DNA from: Liolophura sinensis | Lineage: Eukaryota > Mollusca > Polyplacophora > Chitonida > Chitonidae | Direction of reading: 5' to 3' | DNA: 64,000 nt | Assembly (NCBI RefSeq): GCF_032854445.1 | Contig: NC_088303.1 | Coordinates: 21,769,501 to 21,833,500, forward strand | Shown: positions 54,275 to 64,000 of the stretch, in pieces | Position numbering within the stretch: the first letter of the stretch is position 1 | Layout: each line of letters starts with the position of its first letter | Program-made: the position numbers and the translations under genes | The notes under the pieces: generated by a model | Seen by the model: the letters and a program-made list of their open reading frames with translations, nothing else | Databases searched by the model: none | What the model was told of the DNA's origin: nothing

Positions 54275-54605
54275 CATTGCCAGTTTGCTATTGACTGGTC
54301 TTATCAGAAAGTTGCCAGTTTCATTTTTACTGGTCTTATCAGAACATTGTCAGCTTACTGTTTACTGGTCTTATCAGAGCATTGCCAGTTTACGGTTTAC
54401 TGGTCTTACCATAACATTGCCATTTTCATTTTACTGGTCTTATCAGAACATTGCCAGTTTACTGTTTGCTGATCTTATCAGAACATTGTCAGCTTACTGT
54501 TTTCTGGTCTTATCAGAACATTGCCAGTTTACTGTTTACTGCTCTTATCAGAACATTGCCTGTTTACCGTTTACTGGTCTGATCAGGACATTTCCAGTTT
54601 ACTTT
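54275..54605. repeat. Minisatellite, unit about 35 bp
   Basis: About nine units of actggtcttatcagaacatt followed by gccagtttactgttt with substitutions. The open frames across it are by-products of the repeat. Confidence 0.9.
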
Positions 54606-57550
54606 AATCATTTATTTTTTTATTCACGGCTATTTTCACTTATTTAATTGATGTTTAACGCCATATTAAATAAGATATAAAAAAAATAAAAAGTAAAAAG
54701 TAAAAAAAGTCCTACTGTATCATGGGACCTTTCAAAAATGTTAGGATCACATTTACTATAACATGCGCGTCCAAGTGGACAAAAGATGGAGAAAATTGAA
54801 GGGCTGAACTTTTGTGGACTTGGGAAGCTCCTAAAAGAAATAGGTGCCATTTGTACCTCTGAAACACGGTGAGATAAGTGATCGGTAAATTAATGTCTAC
54901 ATAGATTGCCTATTATTGTTCACAAGTCTCATGAAACAACTGTTTTTAGCTTCGGGGACAAAAGAGTTCGGACTTGAAACTCCCGTATTGAAGCTACAAG
55001 AGCTGGTATCGAGCCTGCGAGACTTAATAAATTTTGTCCGTGAAACTAATTATGAGAATGCTAGACTAGCACTAACGAATCGAATCATCAAAAGCAGATA
55101 GACGACAATTGTTTTACATGTCTACATGTTTGGTGTTCGGTGACACATGAAGTGGTGGTGTAAAAAAACAACAAGAAAATAGTTTAATTCAGCGTTTAGT
55201 TTACATGGATTCTTGGTGTCTACATTATTAGAGAAGAAAGCTGATCCAACCCTTAAGGGACCAGATTTTATGTGAAAAGGAGTAGTGCCATGAAATCAGC
55301 GTCGACTTTCACCTCTAAATTTCTGTTAGCTGTATGTAATATATTATTCACAGTATATTACCAATGTTAGAATTAAGGCTAGTTGGCTAACACAGATAGT
55401 ATAGCTGTTTTTTGATTCTGGTATTTACAGAGCACGCAAGTTGTACAATCCAGTTGCCAGCCCTGTGATGAAATCCAAACTATGATGGAGGTACAGACGT
55501 GAGAGTTGTGAAATGGAATTGTTTGGAGTGCCAAAAGTTATGTAAAAGCATAGTATATTTACTACCGTTCTAGAAATTTACAAACTGTGGTCCATGAGAA
55601 TAGTTTTCATTCACAGCACAATACGACGATTTCAGAAAACACAGAGAAGTCATACATCGAAGTAAGTCAGATGAGAGGCGGAACCAGAAAAACCTTCCAG
55701 TGCATAAAGTGGGTGCCATTTGTCTGACAAAGTATAATACGTGATATAAAGCCAGTATCTAATGTGGGTGTAGATTGGATAATATCGACAAGGGAGGCTG
55801 TTTGATAAACTAAATATTCCATATGATGTAGATGGTTCGAACCGCCTATACAGCGGCACAGCGGTATTTGTGATGTTAGGAAAGAACTATGCATATTGCA
55901 TTTGCCAAGTTCTTCCTTCTGTTAGATGAAATACTTGATAAGGCTGGTTACTGGTTGAAACTCGGGGACAAATATCTATTCAAACAGAATTCCCAACTAC
56001 GAACACCTTATTCAAACACGGGTAAAGACAGAGAAGCATCGATATCACGCACTTAGAGCGCTACCGGAGATCAAACTGCCATATTGTTTGTTGACGTCGT
56101 GAAGCTGGATATGTATCATAGATAATCTACTCAAGGAAACCTAGGCGGTCTGAAATTCGATTTGACATATCCCACCTCGAAAAGAAGACATTGCGTCCTC
56201 AAAGGTTAAGCTTTCGTGTGGTAAATATGTTCGTTACTGAGACGCAATCATCTGGCTTTTCCGTTTGACATTCCGAAGAGGAAACTCGTCATGCAGAGAT
56301 TGGTCGACATATTGGACGTTTGTTTATGAAGATGTTACATAACGACATCATTTTTTGCTCCAGAAAAGGAGACTGACCAAGACATTTGTTTCTCGAACTT
56401 CGTTTATCTGCCCAATCCAGCAACATTTCCAATACCACCTCTATAGAATGTCAAAGATCCATGGATTTCCCTCTAAAATGGACCATTAAAGATACTGATC
56501 ATGTTATCAGGTCAAAAATTGATACCCACATGAAAGGTGCAATATTTATCCTATCTCCGAAAACGGCCCGTCAGTCTTGTAACCACAACTGATCGATCAA
56601 CAAATATGGGACATCAGTCTGAACCACATATGATCACCTCAGGAGTTGAAGCTCTCCCCTAATTCATTATATCTGATATCCTGATACACTGACTCGCCCG
56701 TCAAATCCCACCTCAACCCTTTCACTCCACCTTCCTACCGATTGTTGCGTCTATCAAGAAAAAAATGGCTATTCTCAATGAGTCTTATTTTGCAAAGTCG
56801 GAAATGTCAATGAATGAATGTCCGCGAAAATGATATTTAGTCACGTGTACAACAGGATTAATAAATCAAACTGATTTTACAAACGAAATGTTGGATGAAA
56901 TCATCTAATCTTTGGCCAGCTGGGAAAATGCCCAAGTATTATGTGCGGACGGATTTTGTAGCCTTTCATTTGTGTTGTCTTCGTAGAACCCAGGGTTTCA
57001 ATAAATATAGTCTCGTCCTATGAGCATAATAATGCGTTCCGGAAGCCTGCGAGAAACTATTTTTGACCGGTATCCGGTAGGGACATTGCTGGAAGAGTGA
57101 AGGTTTGTCCCAAGTGCAAACACCTAGAGAGGAAAAACATTTCCCAGTATGCCCGCCATTGCAGCAATGAATATTATTACACGTCAAAGGATCGTTTTAA
57201 AAACCGAATCGCCCAACAGACAGGAAATATAAACATTAAAATGGCCGAGTTAATATTGACAAAAAGGCTGTCAAATCAAACAAATAATCCGTTTCCAAAG
57301 TGTGTATAGGTTTTTCTTTGTAACTTGTCTATAAACTGTCTTGCCTAAGGTGGGATGAAACACATTCAAAGCTAACGTCAGACAGCCAGCCTTTCACTGC
57401 ACAGCATATACCAGAACACGACAATCTATCACCACTAAAGTCGTTGCCATTTTGGACAGCAATATCGTTTTAAATGTCATACTTTTCTTAACTCCAACAT
57501 CAGTTCGTTTCTCTTTTTCCTTTTTTGCTTTGCCCTGGTCACTGAGCCAC

Positions 57551-58012
57551 TTTTGGCTGCATTTCACTGCATGTTGATATACCTATACATATGTATGTAG
57601 CTCACTGCAACTGCAATTGTCGGACACACTTTGGCATTTCACTGTATGTTGATATACCTGTACATATGTATGTAGCTCACTGCAACTGCAATTGTCGGAC
57701 ACACTTTGGCATTTCACTGCATGCTGATATACCTATACATATGTATGTAGCTCACTGCAACTGCAATTGTCGGACACACTTTGGCATTTCACTGCATGTT
57801 GATATACCTATACATATGTATGTAGCTCACTGCAACTGCAATTGTCGGACACACTTTGGCATTTCACTGCATGTTGATATACCTATACATATGTATGTAG
57901 CTCACTGCAACTGCAATTGTCGGACACACTTTGGCATTTCACTGCATGTTGATATACCTATACATATGTATGTAGTTCACTGCAACTGCAATTGTCGGAC
58001 ACACTTTGGCTT
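57551..58012. repeat. 75-bp minisatellite with open frame
   Basis: About six nearly identical units (gcatttcactgcatgttgat, atacctatacatatgtatgt, agctcactgcaactgcaatt, gtcggacacactttg). Since 75 is divisible by three, one plus frame stays open across all units (57591-58175) and would read a 25-residue repeat with HCNCNCRTHFG. No splice or homology support for coding. Confidence 0.92.
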
Positions 58013-58169
58013 CTTATCTACAGTCAACCCGGTGAGTGTAGCTGCTATCCACATTATTGGTAAATGTCACTTGTCAACTTTGGTAAAAGGCTTAGTATTC
58101 GCACGAGGTAATCTCGCACAAACCATGATTCTACTGGTGGACGAAGCATTTCCAATATATATGTCTAGA

Positions 58170-58262
58170 GAGTAAAATCAGAGCAGTGACGACAGTGTGA
58201 TGGTGGGCAATGGTCACACCTATTACTACAGTAAAGCCCGGCCTCTTCGCATTGTCTCTCAG
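58170..58262. repeat. Dispersed repeat pair, copy 2 (partner 49019-49117)
   Basis: See the partner entry: agagcagtgacgacagtgtg and ccggcctcttcgc are the clearest shared blocks. Lies between the two large minisatellites. Confidence 0.6.
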
Positions 58263-58429
58263 TCTGATCCGTTTGCGTTGTTTTCATTGTACTGTCTACT
58301 AAATCTGATGACAACATGGTATTTGAGTAATTCTGAACCAGTGACGTGAGATGATTCGCGAGGAATAGCTACTTGAGTATACTGACAAGACAACAGATTA
58401 GTGGGACCTTTTGTCGTCTATAACAACGT

Positions 58430-59125
58430 ATTCATCATAACACAGGTACCAACGACTGCAGATTTCGTACACACCTCCGTATTCATCATAACACAGATAT
58501 CAACGACTGCAGATTTCATCCACACTTCCTTACTCGTCATAGCACAGGTATCAACGACTGCAGATTCGTCCACACATCCGTATGCGTCATTACACAGGTA
58601 TCAACGACTGCAGATTTCGTCCACACTTCCGTACTCGTCATAGCACGGGTATCAACGACTGTAGATTTCGTCCACACTTCCGTACTCGTCATTACACAGG
58701 TATCAACGACTACAGATTTCGTCCACACTTCCGTACTCGTCATAGCACGGGTATCAACGACTGTAGATTTCGTCCACACTTCCGTACTCGTCATTACACA
58801 GGTATCAACGACTGCAGATTTCGTCCACACTTCCGTACTCGTCATTACACAGGTATCAACGAGTGCAGATTTCGTCCACACTTCCGTACTCGTCATAGCA
58901 CGGGTATCAACGACTGTAGATTTCGTCCACACTTCCGTACTCGTCATTACACAGGTATCAACGACTGCAGATTTCGTCCACACTTCCGTACTCGTCATTA
59001 CACAGGTATCAACGAGTGCAGATTTCGTCCACACTTCCGTACTCGTTATAGCACAGGTATCAACGACTGCAGATTTCGTCCACACTTCCGTACTCGTCAT
59101 AGCACAGGTATCAACGACCTCAGTT
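58430..59125. repeat. 51-bp minisatellite with higher-order structure
   Basis: About 14 units of cattacacaggtatcaacga followed by ctgcagatttcgtccacact and tccgtactcgt. Unit types can be told apart by marker bases (agcacggg with gactgtag; attacacagg with gactgcag; attacacagg with gagtgcag). The order of the three types is repeated in two successive 153-bp blocks (about 58743-59049). Period 51 is a multiple of three, which leaves long open frames on both strands. Confidence 0.93.
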
Positions 59126-59867
59126 TTAGAGTATCAATTTTGGGTAATGCAAATATGTACATGAGCTTCAAAAAATATTCATTACACTGACAGTCGACTA
59201 ATCAGAAGCCCCTATGAAGTGAAAGGGTGGGGGGATGCAAGGAATGATAATCAAATCAAGAAAAGTGTCACTTTCCATAAAATAATACCAAAATGATACC
59301 AGTTTGTTGTGAGCCGGTGCTCTTGTCGAGAACATTGAGAAACCTGTGCGTTTGAAGTAATATTATGCTACAACCACTAGTTGTAATATAATACAATAAT
59401 AGTAATATTACTGTGCCACCACAGAATGGTCCATTAGGTTACACGCGACTGAATTGTTTGTTGCTTACCCAGTTTTACGGGTTTTACGGTTTTCTTTAGC
59501 GAGCATCTTTGACAACAGTTTAACTCTGATGACAAATAGTCTGGAGTATCCGGACAAGTTAACTTAATTCCCGGCGGCAATTCCTCCTGTTGACTGTCCG
59601 TGCCAGTCCAGAAGCGTTCAGGCTTCCCGTCTCTTGGGGGAAGATCCTAACTGGATTACCTGTGTGACGTGGAAATGTACCAAGGGTCAGAGGTTTGGGG
59701 GTTTTGGGTCGGTGCGCAGAATGTACTTGTCGTCGGTGGAAATTTCGTGGGACAATTGAGTACAAGCATCATTTACCATGAATATTCTAAAGCTGCCATT
59801 CAAAGCACTTGGAACAAAACTACATAGTATGTAGTATATGGATCATATTCTGATGCTGCCAAACTTA

Positions 59868-59993
59868 ATATTTATTTACTTTTGGATTGTAGTTTTACTC
59901 CGTATTGAAGAAACACCATCCGCAGGTTGCTGGATGACCTTCCCATGTATGACCAGAGTGGAAGCCCTTGTGAACTGGACTTGAACTCAGCCA
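59868..59993 (-). mobile_element. SINE with internal core deletion
   Basis: aatatttatttacttttgga and gttttactccgtattgaaga pass directly into accatccgcaggttgctgga, ccttcccatgtatgaccaga and gaactggacttgaactcagc. Most of the core and the outermost head are missing. Confidence 0.72.
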
Positions 59994-61243
59994 AATTTAA
60001 TAAATCAAGCTTTACAATGTATGACGGTATCAGTATATATCAATGTGTAGTGGTGAAAATATATTAAGGGTCTTTTAGGGTGCCAGTCTTTTACCAGCTT
60101 TAGGCTGAATCACTGAGATCTACGATGTCACCCTTGGGATAAGAGTAAATCACGAATATGCTGCTGGTGTCATTCTATGGACGGATTTAGGGTCAAATGT
60201 TCTGCTTCCCAAAAGATTACAAGGACAGGTAGCAGCTTCCGAGTAAAAATCAACTGTGCCCTTTTGCCAGCCAGGCCCAGATGTGCAAGAAAGACTAGTA
60301 GTGGATAACCTACACCTGGAAAGAAAAGTTAACTGGATTGCATATACGCTGTATGAAACGTTCGCTCGTGAATCGCACATATAAACAATAGGATGGATTA
60401 AAAGGGAATTATAAGCCCAGTAAACCAAATACGATCTTACTTTCGATCGATAATGCTGTATAAGGAATTCGTAATGGTTGAAGGGAAACCCCGAATAAGA
60501 CTGAACATGCGATTGTTCACTCAAAATCAGATAAATGTCAGTAGACATCTGAAAGCCTCAACTTTATGTAGATGATATCAAAAATAACAGCCCGTTTTTC
60601 CACGTCGGTAGTATATCCCTTTAAAGAAATGAAAATTCCCCAGTGTTTGGTCTTAAAAGGCCTAGTAGTGCAATGTACATGGTACAGAGGTCAGTGAGTT
60701 GATTTGTCGGCTGATTTGGGGTCGGAAGGCACTGCAGACGAGCGAAGGATGGCTAACAAACAAACACCGGTGTTAGTTCAGCACTCTGTCCGTCTGTGTG
60801 GTTTTCCGCGTTGTTTGCATACAGTCATGTCTGCTAGACCACCTCTTTGCAGTGAGAACTGTTTTACTGGCAAACTTTCTTTACCCCCAGGGAAATTCTG
60901 TAGCCATGCAAAGGATTCTGAGTATTTCACAAAGAAAACCAATATCGGAATTGTTTGGAATCTGATTATATCAACTCATAGCTGATTTACAGATCCATCA
61001 GAAAACACAAGAATCTAGAGCCAGATATACAGATAAGACACGTAACAAATACCATGGAAATTGGGAAAAGATTTTTTTGAAGACAACAATCACACATAAT
61101 CAATCATAATGAAAATTGTTACAATATACTAAGCATTAATTGTCCCGTGATCTCCCGTCAAGTCCGACATTGAAATACCACTAGCAAGCCATAAAGGAGC
61201 GTTCAAAGCACTTGGTCATTTGACTGCATAGAATTCCGATAAT

Positions 61244-61293
61244 GAAATATTATTGAGTACGGCGTAAAACACTAATGAAATAAATAAATAAAT
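61244..61293 (+). mobile_element. SINE 3'-end fragment
   Basis: gaaatattattgagtacggc, gtaaaacactaatgaaa and a taaataaataaat tail: only the last 50 bases of the element. Confidence 0.7.
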
Positions 61294-62982
61294 ATTTGCA
61301 AAAGTCCATTGACTTGATAATGAGTGGGATAGCCCAATTCTTGAGGCATCATAACTGGTTAAAGCAAAGTATTAAGAATCACTCATTTTGCTCTACTTCA
61401 CACAGGGGTTGTAAAAGTGATTATACAGATCCAAGATTAGATTCTGCATGTAGTGCAAACAGAATTCACATGGACAACGTTTCAAGGAGGCCAAGTGCAC
61501 GCGGAACAAGCCACTAAATTCAGGTTTGTACAATAGGGAAGGCAGTAGAGCTATGTTAGCTGAGCCCGTCTGAGATGATGGTGTAATATTTGGTGTTATT
61601 TTCTCAGTCAGGGTTTTATCACAAACTGATCATGAACTCTCTGTTTTATCACCTTCAATTCACTCAGAGTACAAATTTACCAGAGTTAAAGACGTTCAGG
61701 ATTGCGTAATTGCCGCGCGTAATTTGCATTCTTAACAAAAATGTTTGGTCATAGTGACAGAAACTTGCCCAGCCTAACTGTAAGTGTATTTATAGGCCCG
61801 CAATGTGTTTTAATGTGTTAAGTCTGAAAATGTGTGTATAGAGGTTACGTTAGGGTGTAAGTTCCCTGGTTTCAAATATCACATTTTATAAAACTCTTTT
61901 ATGCAACGGCAACCGCCACAATACCACTTTGTGGAATTCGTAATCAAAAATGACTTTTAACGATTGAAATGTATTGGTAATAATTTCGATTTGTTGTGAA
62001 GGTTACGTTAGGGTGGCGTTACCCTAGTCTCAGCCAGGATTATACTTTTTTCGGCAAAAATTGATGGCTAAGTTGAATAATCTAGAGAATATAACATCAA
62101 AACACAGACTCCTCACCAGATTTGTTCTCGCACATGTTATGACGCTCATACATTTTGTCAGAAAAAAAAAACTCGGTCATTCAAGCTCAAGGTAATTCAC
62201 CGTAAAGCCGTAAATCTTCTTTGCGTTTTTGGAGGTGTTTTGTTTGGCCGATGGAATCTGACGAATTGGGCAGAATACTGTACTGATCTTTTCGCTGTCT
62301 CGCTGGTGACAGTTTTGTTGAAGCACTGAGGTTTTGGTATGGCGTAAAACTCCAACGGGCGTTACCTGAGATCAAGATATTAACGTTTTGGCGCGTGATT
62401 GGTAATTTTTGCAAAATGAAAAACAATAAAATCAGGTGGTGCTTAATTCGTCGCATGTTTGGAATAATGAGCCGCATTGTCCTCGTGTTTCATGGGTTTG
62501 TTTTCAAAAATAACATCTGACAGCAACGCCAAAGAATTTCTCAAAGCCATTTGTTTTCTTTTACAGCGCTTTCAAGGTGAATAATTTCTTGTCTAGGCAC
62601 TATTATCGTTTTCAAAATGAAATTCGTTTCACTTAAGTTAAATGGCCACTCTCTACCTCCGAAAAAATGTGATGAAATGGGACAGATGGAATTATATTAG
62701 TAGCTCTTTTCACAACAATACTGGTCTATTTTTTCTGTTGAGCTACAGAACTATAGTGTAGAAAAACGTGGTTCACCGAAAGCGTTCCTGTCCATTTTAC
62801 TCATCTAATGAGACGGGGCTCACTAGAAGGGGAATTGAACCAGCTATCTAAGGGTTTCGAATCCACACTTCTGCCATTCTTGATCTAGCGGGTAAGAGTG
62901 TTACCCTCGAATACCGAAGATCAAAGATAACCCTGAGTATAGGATACTTCCCGTTTTTAGATTTTGTCACCGTAGGTTACCA

Positions 62983-63036
62983 TTTACGCCAAACTCAAGA
63001 CTATTTTACTCAGATGACGGCAGCCAGACTTATGGA
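62983..63036 (-). mobile_element. SINE core fragment
   Basis: tttacgccaaactcaagact, attttactcagatgacggca and gccagacttatgg match the start of the reversed core. No tail or head. Confidence 0.55.
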
Positions 63037-64000
63037 TGAAGCTAATGACGGTTAAGGAGGGTAAATCACCGCATTTCACCGATTTCTAGAAAACCCACAT
63101 GACGCAAAGCCGCAACCGCAACGTACCTAGCTGAATCGTTGTTCAGACGCAAGAGATCAGCCGAAACTGTCACGTTCATAGTGCCAAGGTAGCAAAATAT
63201 CACCAGGACAAGGTCATTTTCTCACGACAATTAAATCTGTCAAATTCAGCCAGCTAACTTTTTTTTTTTGCACAAAATGTTGTTAAAGATCCAATCTTTT
63301 TGTGTAAAGGCATGCACCGGATTATAATATTTTGGTCATTGACTGGTTGGAAAAACTTTTGATAATCAGCGGCTTTTGTTATTGCATTGTGCTACAGAAA
63401 TGTAATGAGGTTATTATGGATGTGAATGGTGTATACGTATGATTGACTTGAATGCTGATTAAAGCTTGTATCCAATCATGGAATGGCCATCACATAAATT
63501 GCTCCATGTGATAAGATAAAGATGCATTTGGCCATTGAGTGCTTTATGATGTTGATCTTTAATAAGAGACTAATACGTCTTTTCCTCTCATCTTTCCTCG
63601 CGGTTCATCATCTCACATACATGTAGGTTACGCTTACGGAACTGGTGCGATTGCGTTCAAGATTTGCATTTGAACTGAAGAGTGAAGGAGCACTGACTGG
63701 ATGATACTGCCACACAAACATGTTGATATAAAATAAATTTCTGCATAATTATTTTGCACCTAGTTAAAATATATCAGAATTTTAGCCGAAAACGTTTTGC
63801 CCAGTATTACTACCCACCCTCTTGGAGGTTACCAAGGTGACAAAATGCTAGCAACCAGAGCTCAAAAATGGTGTTATATACGGCTGATTTTATTTTGAAA
63901 ATTGCAAGCTGCATGTTGTGGTATGGCAGGGTATCACGCAAAAGTTATGGGACATATATTTTTCATGTTGAAGTTGACAAATTTACTCCATAAATAGTAA

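Larger units (their letters stand above)
48448..64000. other. 15.5-kb region without a recognisable gene
   Basis: Open frames here are short or are created by minisatellites. SINEs, a hairpin element and four tandem arrays are listed separately. Unique stretches at about 49.8-52.2, 52.7-53.4, 54.9-57.5 and 60.0-64.0 kb show no homology I can name. Small exon-like pieces at 54916-55101 and 57097-57309 are discussed as findings. The region could be intergenic or a long intron of a gene outside the window. Confidence 0.5.

Noticed and set aside
58537-59190. Long open frames on both strands as a repeat protein
   Set aside because: They exist only because the 51-bp unit is a multiple of three; both strands being open argues against selection on either.
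60150-60548. 132-codon minus open frame
   Set aside because: It has Cys and Ser/Thr-rich parts but no family, signal peptide or splice partners I can support.

Overview
This is animal nuclear DNA. Every recognisable gene is split by GT-AG introns, the intergenic DNA is AT-rich, and it is full of minisatellites and short interspersed elements (SINEs). Two things point to a lophotrochozoan, most likely a mollusc. First, secreted GH9 cellulases with an N-terminal CBM2 are known from abalone and relatives. Second, the commonest SINE has a tRNA-like head and a conserved core resembling the MetaSINE type. The species cannot be fixed from the sequence.

Four complete genes can be read. (1) On the minus strand, 4120-7248, is a four-exon isoprenylcysteine carboxyl methyltransferase (ICMT, 292 aa). 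(2-4) Between 12 and 48.5 kb lie three intact paralogous genes for a secreted endo-beta-1,4-glucanase (signal peptide, CBM2, linker, GH9): EG-A (+, 12048-22477, 825 aa), EG-B (-, 25629-33005, 610 aa) and EG-C (+, 36800-48447, 613 aa). A and B converge tail to tail; B and C diverge head to head. Coordinates were derived by joining exons at splice sites with matching phase. Seven consecutive internal exons have exactly the same length in all three genes (185, 160, 112, 160, 145, 166, 191 nt), so they arose by local duplication with inversion of the middle copy. All catalytic positions are intact in all three. They differ mainly in the linker: about 260 residues of Thr/Pro/Gln-rich repeats in A, about 50 residues in B, and a similar short linker plus an extra 69-nt exon in C.

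The most unusual gene-level feature is intron 8 of EG-A. It is 246 bp, divisible by three, free of in-frame stops, and partly built from tandem copies of the end of exon 8 with its splice donor. Retention would insert 82 residues in frame.

The rest is repeat-rich. 1-4.1 kb and 7.2-12 kb hold SINEs and minisatellites. The 22.5-25.6 kb and 33-36.8 kb spacers hold minisatellites and a local dispersed repeat that also occurs inside EG-B. 48.5-64 kb is a 15.5-kb stretch without a recognisable gene; it has SINEs, a hairpin element and four minisatellites, two of which (75 bp and 51 bp units) keep long open frames only because their period is a multiple of three. No intact tRNA or rRNA gene, CRISPR array or autonomous transposon was recognised.
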